A stretch of 8,949 bases of DNA from Acidobacteriota bacterium (GTDB taxonomy: Bacteria > Acidobacteriota > Terriglobia > Acidoferrales > UBA7541), in the NCBI GenBank assembly GCA_019239815.1, contig JAFAZL010000642.1, forward strand, positions 1 to 8,949. The letters are read 5' to 3'. Below the pieces are notes generated by a model. That model was given only the letters and a program-made list of their open reading frames with translations. It was not told where the DNA came from and did no database searches. Made by a program: the position numbers and the translations under genes. Position 1 is the stretch's first letter. Each line of letters opens with the position of its first letter. Shown here piece after piece: positions 1-5,831 of this stretch.

Positions 1-701
1 TGCACCTCGGACCCGGTCAGGTACTCGGTTACCTGGGCCCCAACGGCTCCGGCAAAAGCACGACCGTAAAGATGCTGACCGGCCTGCTGGAACCAACCAA
101 CGGCCGCGTCTCTTATAACGGCAAAGATATTCACGAAGATTTAGTCGCTTACCGTCGTCACCTCGGCTATGTGCCCGAAGAAGCGAACCTCTATCCCTAC
201 CTGACCGGGAAGGAATATCTCGACATGGTCGGCACTCTGCGAGCAATGCCGGAATCTCGGCGCAAATCGAGGATCGGGGCCTTGCTCGAATTGTTTTCGT
301 TAGCCCAGCATGGCGACGTAAATATAGGCGCCTATTCGAAGGGTATGCGGCAACGCATCCTGCTCATCGCCGCGATCATGGACAATCCAGATGTCCTGAT
401 CCTCGACGAGCCGTTCTCCGGCCTCGACGTCACTTCTGCCCTCGTTTTCAAAACATTGATTCAGTCCCTTCGGGATCGTGGCAAGGCGGTCTTTTTCTGT
501 TCGCATGTGCTCGAAGTAGTCGAAAAAGTCTGTTCCCGGCTCATCATCTTGCGCAAAGGCCGAGTCATCGCACACGGCGCCACGACCGAAGTCCGCGAAC
601 AGATTGGCCAAACCACACTCGAGGGAACTTTTTTGCAATTAGTCGAGGATCGCGATGTCGCCAAAATCGCAACCGACATCGTTGACGTCGTCGTCGCTTA
701 G
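1..701 (+). CDS. ABC transporter ATP-binding protein (ABC-2/drug-export type), 5' partial
   Basis: This is the nucleotide-binding subunit of an ABC transporter, which hydrolyses ATP at the inner face of the membrane to drive a partner permease. The reading frame is open from the window edge (first full codon at position 3), so the true start lies upstream and roughly 30-40 residues are missing by comparison with the family. Walker A, GPNGSGKST, is at 36-62. The Q-loop region reads LGYVPEE, the signature is YSKGMRQR, Walker B is VLILDEPFSGLD, and the switch His lies in FCSHV. The YSKGM form of the signature and the PEE at the Q-loop are common in ATPases paired with ABC-2-type export permeases. 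The stop (TAG) is 8 nt before the next gene, whose product is a polytopic membrane protein, so the two probably form one transporter. The substrate cannot be told. The family call is very secure. Confidence 0.96.
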   Translation, partial: HLGPGQVLGYLGPNGSGKSTTVKMLTGLLEPTNGRVSYNGKDIHEDLVAYRRHLGYVPEEANLYPYLTGKEYLDMVGTLRAMPESRRKSRIGALLELFSLAQHGDVNIGAYSKGMRQRILLIAAIMDNPDVLILDEPFSGLDVTSALVFKTLIQSLRDRGKAVFFCSHVLEVVEKVCSRLIILRKGRVIAHGATTEVREQIGQTTLEGTFLQLVEDRDVAKIATDIVDVVVA

Positions 702-709
702 CACCCGCC

Positions 710-2503
710 ATGGATTCCCCTCATCCTCCCAATGTCCCTGCCGACCATCTGACCGATGGCGCCGCTTACGGCGAAAATGGCTGGTTTCGAAATTCAGCGA
801 TTGCACGCAGATTCCGCACTTTCGCAAAAACCCCATTCGGCGCGCTGCTCCGAATCTTCCTCGGCAGAATGTTCCACGGTGGCACCGACGACGAACAGGG
901 GCAACTCGACATGGGAGTCGGAATCGTCACCGTCCTTCTCGCCATGCCTGGATTGTTGGTCTCCCTTCTGATGTTTGAAAAGTACGGCTCTCTGATTCAC
1001 TTCCTTCGCGGCGAACGCAACTTCGACACCTTTGCCGCCACAATCCCCGATGAATATTTCTTCATCACGCTCTCCGTCGTTGTCACGGGAATTGCAACGC
1101 TATGGCGTTGGGACGCCATTTTTCTTGATCGACGCGACTACGCGAACCTCGTTCCGTTGCCGATCTCTTTGAAGGTGATCTTTTCCGCAAACTTCCTGGC
1201 AATTCTGATCTTCGCCGGCTTTCTCATGGTTGTGGTGAATGCCGCTTCTCTGCTTTTTTATCCGATCGCGGTAATGGGATCGCAGCCGTATCTCGACGTT
1301 TGGTTTCGGTTCATGGCCGGCCACGGCATAGCTGTCTTCCTAGCAAGTGCCTTCAGCTTTTTTGCCGTGTTCGCGATCGCAGGATTCTTGATGTCCGTTC
1401 TCCCTGCCACTGCATTTCGCCGCATTTCGCTGTTAGTCCGGTTTGCCGTCGGCCTCGTGCTACTGGTCTTGCTGGCAACGACTTTTGTCGTGCCCGAGCA
1501 ATTCGGTCATCTATCGACCTCGAACGGGCGCCTCCTGTCTCTCACGCCACCGGTTTCTTTCATCGGGATCGCGCGGACAGTATGGATCCACAAAGTCGAA
1601 CCTGGCGTTCAAGCCATGACTCAGGCGGCGCTCGTGGCGCTATTCACAGCGATGGTCGTAGCGCTGATCACCTACGCCATTAGCTTTCGCCGTCAGTTCG
1701 TTCGCATCCCGGAAATGGCGGATGACCCTCCCGTTGCGCGGCTCCGCCTCTCCCTTTCGTTCCTTGCGCCACTCGAGAAACTCCTAAAGTGGAGTCCATC
1801 GCAGTGCGCCTGCGTCCGCTTCGTGATCGCGACGGTGTCCCGAAGCGAGGCGCATTTACAGATCGTCCTCGCGTTTGCAGCCCTCGGCCTCGTCGCCGCT
1901 ACCGAATCGCTGAACACTCCGCGCGGAATCAGCTTCCTGTTGTCGCAGCGCTTTCCGCCGCTGGAGTTTCTCGCCGTGCCTTTTGTATTGAACTACTGCG
2001 TGCTTGCCGGAATTCGCTTTGCCTTCGAAATACCCGCCGACCTGCGAGCGAACTGGATTTTCCGCATGTGGATCGACAGCGATTCTCATCCCGCGAGACC
2101 CATTGCACGCAGGGCCATGCATGTGCTGACGCTATCGTGGCTCGCGCCTTTGACGTTCGCGGCCACGCTATACTTTTTTGGCCTTCAGGCCGCCACTCTC
2201 CACACCGCAATTTTTATCGGCAGTTCAGCTCTTCTCGTTGAGGTCCTGATCGCGAATTTCCGCAAGATCCCATTCACCTGCCCTTACCCACAATTTGAAA
2301 GTAACTCGGGCTTGGTGCTGGTCGCCTATCTTTTCGGTTTTTTCATCTTCACTGATTATTTGCCGCAGATCGAGAAGTGGGCTCTCGTTGAACCGTTCCG
2401 CATCCTTCTTCTCGTACCTTTGTTCGCCGCCGGCTTCGCGGGCATCCACGCGTATAGAAGTCAGTTGCTCGATATGGATAAGTCGTTGGTCTTCGATGCG
2501 TGA
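710..2503 (+). CDS. Polytopic membrane protein, probable ABC-2-type permease partner
   Basis: This 597-residue protein has a hydrophilic N-terminus (about residues 1-65) and then about twelve hydrophobic segments, near 68-89, 115-134, 154-186 (long, perhaps two), 204-232, 240-262, 305-326, 383-398, 418-440, 470-491, 496-516, 533-549 and 562-580. A polar loop at about 327-380 separates an N-terminal from a C-terminal bundle. A segment reading KIPFTCPYPQFESN (519-532) looks like a conserved loop. There is no obvious Shine-Dalgarno before the ATG, which follows the ATPase stop by 8 nt, so translational coupling is likely. The position after the ATPase gene and the hydropathy suggest that it forms the membrane channel of the same transporter. 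At nearly 600 residues it is much longer than a simple six-span ABC-2 permease and may hold two permease units in one chain. No substrate is assigned, and the permease role is inferred from context. Confidence 0.85.
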   Translation: MDSPHPPNVPADHLTDGAAYGENGWFRNSAIARRFRTFAKTPFGALLRIFLGRMFHGGTDDEQGQLDMGVGIVTVLLAMPGLLVSLLMFEKYGSLIHFLRGERNFDTFAATIPDEYFFITLSVVVTGIATLWRWDAIFLDRRDYANLVPLPISLKVIFSANFLAILIFAGFLMVVVNAASLLFYPIAVMGSQPYLDVWFRFMAGHGIAVFLASAFSFFAVFAIAGFLMSVLPATAFRRISLLVRFAVGLVLLVLLATTFVVPEQFGHLSTSNGRLLSLTPPVSFIGIARTVWIHKVEPGVQAMTQAALVALFTAMVVALITYAISFRRQFVRIPEMADDPPVARLRLSLSFLAPLEKLLKWSPSQCACVRFVIATVSRSEAHLQIVLAFAALGLVAATESLNTPRGISFLLSQRFPPLEFLAVPFVLNYCVLAGIRFAFEIPADLRANWIFRMWIDSDSHPARPIARRAMHVLTLSWLAPLTFAATLYFFGLQAATLHTAIFIGSSALLVEVLIANFRKIPFTCPYPQFESNSGLVLVAYLFGFFIFTDYLPQIEKWALVEPFRILLLVPLFAAGFAGIHAYRSQLLDMDKSLVFDA

Positions 2504-2844
2504 TCCGACTTCGAAGAGATAGAATTGCCCTAGGTCGGCTCCTTCAGTACAGCCAAACCCTAGCCGATCCCGAGAAACTGTCACCTTTCTGTTTTCCACA
2601 GCGAGCATTTTTCGGTGGAAAAAATGGACACCGAGTAATCTTTCCCCGGACTAGTACTTCCACGAGTTTTCCCATACAGGAATCACCTTGCATAACCTCA
2701 GTCTCCAGAATGACTTGCAGTCGGAACCAACGAGCCAGACCACCCTGGTCATTTGGCGCGGCGCATGCTCCTTTCCAGCCACGGGCCGTTTAACTTGAGG
2801 GAAACCCAAATTCAGCCCGATCAGGGTGAGGAGAAATACCCAAT
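2504..2844. other. Intergenic leader region with several stem-loops, no gene
   Basis: These 341 bases hold no credible gene; the open frames here lack start signals and family character. A stem of 8 pairs with one G-U (2533-2540 with 2562-2569, 21-nt loop) lies 30 nt after the permease stop but has no T-tract, so it is at best a weak terminator. A perfect 8-bp inverted repeat TTTTCCAC/GTGGAAAA lies at 2592-2599 and 2615-2622. A bulged hairpin lies at 2734-2757. The last bases carry the Shine-Dalgarno of the next gene (GAGGAG, 2828-2833). No convincing -35/-10 pair was found, although a promoter for the coiled-coil gene is expected here. Confidence 0.6.
2734..2757 (+). promoter_or_regulatory. 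Bulged stem-loop in the leader of the coiled-coil gene
   Basis: GCCA-GACCA (2734-2742) pairs with TGGTC (2746-2750) and, after a 3-nt ATT bulge, with TGGC (2754-2757), around a CCC loop. That gives nine Watson-Crick pairs about 90 nt before the start at 2845. The pairing is seen directly; a regulatory role in the 5' leader is only a possibility. Confidence 0.25.
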
Positions 2845-3699
2845 ATGTCAGAAACAATCGTCGAAAGAGAATCGCCGTCTTGGCACCTGCCCGCGATGAT
2901 CGTTCTTGGTCTGATCGCGATCGGTGGCCTGTGGTTTGGCTGGAACGCCTCCACAAAACTCGACACCACGCAGCAAGCTATGACCGCTCAAATCAAGCAG
3001 TCCGAGCAGTCCGTGCAGCAGGATGTGTCGTCCCTCAAGGACCGCTTGGCGCAGGATGAAAAGGCAAATGCCGACCTGCAGGGCGACCTGACCCTCGTCA
3101 CCAAAAAGCTCAAGATTACCCAGGGCCAGCTCAAGACCGCTCGCGAAGACGCCGCTAAGGCCAACGACGCGACGACTCAGAAGCTGACCGCACTCGACAG
3201 CTCGGTTCACACCGAACTCGCCACCAAGGCCACCAGCGATGACGTCAAGACCGTGGACACCAAGGTGGGCGGCGTTCAGACCGACCTGAATTCGACCAAG
3301 GAAGACCTCAAGATGGCGCGCAGCGAGATGGGCACGCTCATCGCACGCAACCACGATGAGATTGACCAGCTCCGCCGCCTCGGTGAGCGCGACTACGTCG
3401 AATTTACGGTGGACGGTAAGAACAAGCCCGTCAAGGCCGGCAACATCACCGTCGAACTCAAGGGCGTGAACGAAAAGAACAATCGCTTCACGGTTGAAAT
3501 GACGGTCGAAGACAAGAAGTTCGTAAAGAAGAACCGCGCTCTCAACGAGCCCATCTTCTTCTACACTCAGGGCGCACGTTACCCCGAAGAAGTCGTCATC
3601 AACAAGGCCGGCAAGAACACCGTCAGCGGCTACATCAGCATTCCGAAAGCGAACTCGGCGCAGCCGGCGGCTGCCGCCAGCTCGACCTCCGGCCGCTAG
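2845..3699 (+). CDS. Membrane-anchored coiled-coil protein of unknown function
   Basis: The 284-residue product has a short polar N-terminus, one membrane span at about residues 15-33 (AMIVLGLIAIGGLWFGW core), a long Gln/Lys/Asp/Ala-rich helical region at about 38-180 with coiled-coil character, a likely beta-rich C-terminal domain at about 183-267 (starting ERDYVEFTVDGK), and an Ala/Ser tail. With no cleavage site after the span, the expected form is an inner-membrane anchor with the coiled coil and C-terminal domain in the periplasm. The start is supported by GAGGAG at 2828-2833, 11 nt before the ATG. The gene has its own leader and is followed by tandem hairpins, so it is probably monocistronic. 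I do not recognise a named family. A role as an envelope spacer or scaffold is possible but is inferred only from architecture. Confidence 0.9.
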   Translation: MSETIVERESPSWHLPAMIVLGLIAIGGLWFGWNASTKLDTTQQAMTAQIKQSEQSVQQDVSSLKDRLAQDEKANADLQGDLTLVTKKLKITQGQLKTAREDAAKANDATTQKLTALDSSVHTELATKATSDDVKTVDTKVGGVQTDLNSTKEDLKMARSEMGTLIARNHDEIDQLRRLGERDYVEFTVDGKNKPVKAGNITVELKGVNEKNNRFTVEMTVEDKKFVKKNRALNEPIFFYTQGARYPEEVVINKAGKNTVSGYISIPKANSAQPAAAASSTSGR

Positions 3700-3751
3700 G
3701 CCAACCCAAACGGAAGTCGGCTTCGTGCCGCCTTCCTCAGCTCAAGCTACT

Positions 3752-3825
3752 CGATGCGACGACCCTTGGTCGTCGCATCGCCATTTTTGGCCAAAGCGGC
3801 GACAGCAATGTCGCCGCTTCTTCGT
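3752..3825 (+). terminator. Tandem hairpins ending the coiled-coil gene
   Basis: The first hairpin is a perfect 12-bp stem (CGATGCGACGAC at 3752-3763 with 3769-3780, 5-nt loop), followed by CCATTTTTGG. The second is a perfect 11-bp stem (AAGCGGCGACA at 3794-3804 with 3809-3819) closed by a GCAA tetraloop of the GNRA type and followed by CTTCTTCGTTCTT. They begin 52 nt after the stop at 3699. Stem strength and the downstream T-rich runs fit transcription termination, though neither tail is a classical uninterrupted U-tract. Confidence 0.65.
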
Positions 3826-3874
3826 TCTTAGCGAACCCTTCATCGCGCATATTCGCCGCGACCGGGTCCGAACC

Positions 3875-3909
3875 GGCGCTGGGCCACGCCCAGCGCCCCT
3901 TTTCCTTTT
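3875..3909 (+). terminator. GC-rich hairpin with T-rich tail
   Basis: GGCGCTGGGC (3875-3884) pairs perfectly with GCCCAGCGCC (3888-3897) around a CAC loop and is followed by CCTTTTCCTTTT. It has the form of an intrinsic terminator on the plus strand, but no gene lies directly before it. It may be a second-line terminator for the coiled-coil gene or the end of an unseen transcript. Confidence 0.5.
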
Positions 3910-3965
3910 CGGTCGACGAACAGCACGAAGCGTCCCCCATGCATCGGCGACTCAAGCACAATTGT

Positions 3966-3991
3966 GTAGGGGCGCAGCAGTGCTGCGCCCC
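3966..3991. repeat. GTAG-headed REP-like palindrome, copy A
   Basis: GTAG (3966-3969) leads directly into an 11-bp inverted repeat, GGGGCGCAGCA (3969-3979) with TGCTGCGCCCC (3981-3991). Two more copies in this window share the GTAGGGGC head but have different, still self-complementary, stems. REP elements headed by GTAG and mobilised by RAYT (TnpA_REP, Y1 HUH) transposases are known in other bacteria; no such transposase gene is in this window. Confidence 0.6.
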
Positions 3992-4045
3992 AGTCCGCAA
4001 AATCGCTGCGTCTTGCATTCTTACATTCCCGAACAAAAACGCATT

Positions 4046-4086
4046 GTCATCCTGAGCGAACCCGCTAGGGTTCGCGAAGGATCTCA
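4046..4086. repeat. GTCATCC...GGATCTC repeat, long form
   Basis: The element reads GTCATCCT-GA-GCGAACCC-GCTA-GGGTTCGC-GA-AGGATCTC. The outer stem ATCCT/AGGAT (4049-4053 with 4078-4082) and the inner 8-bp stem (4056-4063 with 4068-4075) are separated by opposed GA/GA dinucleotides, which would form a tandem G-A mismatch in RNA. A short relative lies at 4424-4450. Dispersed repeats of this wording are, to my recollection, abundant between genes in acidobacterial genomes. Confidence 0.65.
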
Positions 4087-4364
4087 CCTTCAGCCTAGTC
4101 ACGGTGTGACCCACAAACGAGCAGACTCCAAGCCAGTCTATCCAGCCCATCCACCATTTTCCTCAAGTACTAAGCATCCTTCCCTCTTGCGCTCTGGCTA
4201 TCACGGGCGTACACCAGAGTCGTGAGCTCACTTAGCTTCGGAGGGGAGCATGACTCCACCGGGCTTAGAGCGAAGCACAAGCTGATCACACCGCTTTTGC
4301 GGTGCGCGTCGCCCAGAAACACGCTCAGTTTCGCGGCGCTTCCGAGACGACACAGCAAAATAGA

Positions 4365-4396
4365 AACGGGGAGCCACCGGCTCCCCGTTCTCATTT
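4365..4396. terminator. Strong 11-bp hairpin, possible bidirectional terminator
   Basis: AACGGGGAGCC (4365-4375) pairs perfectly with GGCTCCCCGTT (4379-4389) around an ACC loop. The right flank is CTCATTTTCAG. The left flank, read on the minus strand, continues CTATTTTGC, so both directions have a T-rich tail. It lies about 100 nt past the stop of the minus-strand His-rich peptide gene and could end that transcript. Confidence 0.5.
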
Positions 4397-4423
4397 TCAG
4401 ATCTCAAATTAACAAAAACCGTT

Positions 4424-4450
4424 GTCATCCTTCGCTAAGCGAAGGATCTC
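4424..4450. repeat. GTCATCC...GGATCTC repeat, short form
   Basis: GTC-ATCCTTCGC-TAA-GCGAAGGAT-CTC, a perfect 9-bp stem (4427-4435 with 4439-4447) with a 3-nt loop. It has the same ends as the long copy at 4046-4086 but lacks the GA/GA internal loop and the inner stem. It lies between the His-rich peptide gene and its candidate terminator. Confidence 0.6.
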
Positions 4451-4492
4451 AGGCGCTAGCCTTCACCAAGGTCAAAGCGTCGAAATTAAAAT

Positions 4493-4660
4493 TTACTGAT
4501 TCGGATTCTGATGCCGTGTCGCCGTGTGCCCCTGACGGTGACTCGCATGATGATGCGCCCTACGCCCCTTCCGGTGATGATGCTGCGCCGCGCTCACCGA
4601 ACCGACAATCAACAACGCCGGAACAACCGCAACCAACGCCAACTTCAGGATGTATCTCAC
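4493..4660 (-). CDS. Small secreted His-rich basic peptide
   Basis: This 55-codon gene encodes a Sec-type signal peptide: a basic start (VRYILK), a hydrophobic core LALVAVVPALLIVG, and a probable cleavage site at or next to SVSAA/Q (about residue 25). The mature part of about 30 residues holds nine His (two HHH clusters) and six Arg/Lys, and ends in QNPNQ. I chose the GTG start at 4660 because a GGGAG Shine-Dalgarno lies about 8 nt upstream. The same frame is open to an ATG at 4768, but the 36 extra residues would put charged sequence before the signal peptide and have no ribosome site. Export to the periplasm or outside is well supported by composition. Binding of Ni, Cu or Zn by the His clusters is inferred. 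It belongs to no family I can name. A hairpin at 4365-4389 may end the transcript. Confidence 0.72.
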   Translation of the reverse strand: MRYILKLALVAVVPALLIVGSVSAAQHHHRKGRRAHHHASHRQGHTATRHQNPNQ

Positions 4661-4872
4661 GTTAAATCTCCCAATCCGTAAACCCTCGGCGAGATCATTG
4701 AACCACACTTTTTCGCCGCGAGTCGCGAAAGTTTGCGACAAATCTCGCATCACCTCAAAAAAGAGCACGACGGATGCCGTCTTTCAGGCGAAAGTCTTGG
4801 AAGGTTGTGGGAATTCACTCAGTCAGCCAACGTCGCGGTGGGCCGGGCGTTTCAAATGTGCATCAGGAGTCT

Positions 4873-4895
4873 GTAGGGGCGGGCTTGCTCCGCCC
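4873..4895. repeat. GTAG-headed REP-like palindrome, copy B
   Basis: GTAG (4873-4876) followed by GGGCGG (4877-4882), GCTTGCT loop and CCGCCC (4890-4895). It is shorter and less perfect than copies A and C but shares the GTAGGGGC head. Confidence 0.55.
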
Positions 4896-4950
4896 GACTG
4901 GTGTCCAAGCAGGAGCCTAAATGGGGTCTCGGCTGCCCAATCCTCGGTTT

Positions 4951-5012
4951 GTGAGGGTGGGCCTTCGAATTTTTCGTCCCAAGCAAGCTTCGAAACGCAC
5001 AGCCCAACTCAC
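4951..5012 (-). other. Imperfect long stem-loop after the membrane-peptide gene
   Basis: Three blocks pair in nested order: GTGAG/CTCAC (4951-4955 with 5008-5012), GGGC/GCCC (4959-4962 with 5002-5005) and TTCGAA/TTCGAA (4964-4969 with 4989-4994). It begins 38 nt past the stop of the minus-strand gene at 5051. It may be a 3' end structure. There is no clean T-tract, so a terminator call is weak. Confidence 0.25.
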
Positions 5013-5050
5013 GACAATGCGAAACCCCGCTCTCAGCAACACGCCAACTC

Positions 5051-5218
5051 TTATCCGCCAAACTTCAGCGTCTGTAGCCACTTAATGTCTTCGCGTTGAT
5101 TCGCAATGATCTGCGCTTGCCAGATCAGACCGATGCACATCACCGACATCACCAGCAGACAGACAACGAGCACGACGTTCTTGTGTGACTCCGAAGCAGG
5201 GCCTTTCAGGTTCAGCAT
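5051..5218 (-). CDS. Single-span membrane microprotein of unknown function
   Basis: The 55-residue product starts MLNLKGPASESHKN, has one strongly hydrophobic span at about residues 14-33 (NVVLVVCLLVMSVMCIGLIW), and ends in a short polar helix-like tail (QAQIIANQREDIKWLQTLKFGG, shown here in two parts: span end and tail). The ATG at 5218 is chosen because GGGAG lies about 8 nt upstream. The frame is also open to an ATG at 5335, but that longer form would add 39 residues without membrane or signal character, and it crosses a 9-bp inverted repeat that looks like leader structure. It is likely an inner-membrane protein, with the tail on the cytoplasmic or periplasmic face unresolved. It has the same length as the His-rich peptide gene 390 nt downstream but no similarity to it. 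No family is recognised. Confidence 0.68.
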   Translation of the reverse strand: MLNLKGPASESHKNVVLVVCLLVMSVMCIGLIWQAQIIANQREDIKWLQTLKFGG

Positions 5219-5280
5219 GTATAGTTCTCCCGATAGAGCGCCCGTGAGTGGGCAGTTCGGCGACGTTGCAGTGCGGTCTG

Positions 5281-5322
5281 CACCTGTACCAAAGGGCAAT
5301 CGGTCTGCCAGTAGTACAGGTG
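5281..5322 (-). promoter_or_regulatory. Structured 5' leader hairpin of the membrane microprotein gene
   Basis: CACCTGTAC (5281-5289) and GTACAGGTG (5314-5322) form a perfect 9-bp stem. Inside it GGCA (5295-5298) and TGCC (5306-5309) form a second short stem. On the minus strand this lies 60-100 nt upstream of the start at 5218, where an mRNA leader would be. The pairing is seen directly. Whether it acts as an RNA regulator or as a protein-binding site is unknown. Confidence 0.35.
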
Positions 5323-5521
5323 GCTTCAGTTTCATATACTGCTGATATACAAAGACTTGCCTCCCAACCGAAATCTTGGCCTGCGTACAACGAGCCGTTC
5401 AAACGGCAAATCGTCCGACTTAAGAGACATCGAAGTTCACTCCGAGCGACTGTTCGTGAGACACGTCGCGACGCGCAGCGCTGCACCAATCTGGACGTCA
5501 CCCAATTGGGTCAAATCGCCA

Positions 5522-5550
5522 TTGACTTCCGGCCGGTTTCCGGTTACATT
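5522..5550 (+). promoter_or_regulatory. Sigma70-like promoter
   Basis: TTGACT (5522-5527, 5 of 6 to consensus), a 17-nt spacer, and TACATT (5545-5550, 4 of 6). The predicted start is near 5557. A perfect 12-bp palindrome ACCCAATTGGGT (5500-5511) lies 10 nt upstream and could be an operator. An intrinsic terminator follows within about 45 nt of the predicted start. Confidence 0.5.
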
Positions 5551-5577
5551 TTTGGTTAGTCAAAACCACGCCTGGAG

Positions 5578-5606
5578 AGCGCCCCGGTCGGCGCTTTTTT
5601 TATTTT
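5578..5606 (+). terminator. Classical intrinsic terminator
   Basis: AGCGCC (5578-5583) pairs with GGCGCT (5590-5595) around a 6-nt loop and is followed by an unbroken T run (5595-5601), then ATTTT. This is the most canonical terminator in the window, yet no plus-strand gene ends before it. The only plus-strand signal just upstream is the promoter at 5522-5550. Confidence 0.75.
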
Positions 5607-5745
5607 CCGGGCCCATATTTCCCAACTGGCAAGACTGTAACCTATCTAGATTCAACGTCTTGCGCACTCCCCGTTTTCTGGATTCTTGTAACCCGCTCCG
5701 AATCAGCTGCTTGCACACTCTCAAGAAAAACGACGGGTTATATCA

Positions 5746-5760
5746 TGTTCGTTTCGAACA
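5746..5760. promoter_or_regulatory. 15-base dyad, possible operator
   Basis: TGTTCG-TTT-CGAACA is a perfect 6-bp dyad about 45 nt upstream of the -35 box at 5803. It is short, so chance cannot be excluded, and no binding protein can be assigned. Confidence 0.2.
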
Positions 5761-5802
5761 AGTTTGCCCCAGCCGATTTTCGTGTGGCCCAGGGCACCGT
5801 AT

Positions 5803-5831
5803 TTGGTCGCCGTCGCTGACCCGGATAGAAT
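5803..5831 (+). promoter_or_regulatory. Probable promoter of the HAD phosphatase-like gene
   Basis: TTGGTC (5803-5808, 3 of 6 to consensus), a 17-nt spacer, and TAGAAT (5826-5831, 5 of 6). The predicted start near 5838 gives a leader of less than 20 nt that contains GGAGGG (5847-5852) just before the TTG start. TCCGC (5834-5838) and GCGGA (5845-5849) are complementary and could tuck the ribosome site into a small hairpin. Confidence 0.45.

Larger units (their letters stand above)
3700..4492. other. Gene-free, hairpin- and repeat-rich intergenic region
   Basis: About 790 bases without a credible gene. In order it holds tandem hairpins after the coiled-coil gene (3752-3819), a GC-rich hairpin with a T-rich tail (3875-3903), a GTAG-headed palindrome (3966-3991), a long GTCATCC repeat (4046-4086), a 280-base stretch with only small dyads (for example CACCGC-TTTT-GCGGTG at 4289-4304), a strong 11-bp hairpin (4365-4389) and a short GTCATCC repeat (4424-4450). 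Open frames across it translate repeats and palindromes and show no start signals or protein-like composition. Confidence 0.7.
4661..5050. other. Intergenic region between two microprotein genes
   Basis: These 390 bases lie between the two minus-strand microprotein genes. They should contain the promoter of the His-rich peptide gene (near 4661-4800), but no good -35/-10 pair was found. A GTAG-headed palindrome lies at 4873-4895 and an imperfect long hairpin at 4951-5012. No credible coding sequence was seen. Confidence 0.55.

Noticed and set aside
2592..2600. TTTTCCACA resembling a DnaA box
   Set aside because: A single off-consensus copy in an 8-bp inverted repeat, with no cluster of boxes or origin-type genes nearby.
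3864..3876. GGGTCCGAACC resembling a tRNA or tmRNA T-loop
   Set aside because: No matching acceptor stem or CCA end; the bases run directly into a terminator-like hairpin.
3725..4225. Long plus-strand open frame of 166 codons
   Set aside because: It runs through two terminator-like hairpins, a GTAG palindrome and a GTCATCC repeat, has no ribosome site and no protein-like composition.
4222..4665. Plus-strand open frame of 147 codons
   Set aside because: It crosses a strong hairpin and a repeat and then runs antisense to the better supported His-rich peptide gene.
4661..4768. Upstream ATG extension of the His-rich peptide gene
   Set aside because: The added 36 residues have no ribosome site and would bury the signal peptide; the GTG at 4660 has a good Shine-Dalgarno.
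5219..5335. Upstream ATG extension of the membrane microprotein gene
   Set aside because: It is encoded across a 9-bp inverted repeat and lacks a ribosome site; the internal ATG at 5218 has GGGAG at proper spacing.
5390..5412. GCCG-TTCAAA-CGGC resembling a tRNA T-arm
   Set aside because: The loop is 6 nt rather than 7, and no acceptor, D or anticodon arms can be placed around it on either strand.
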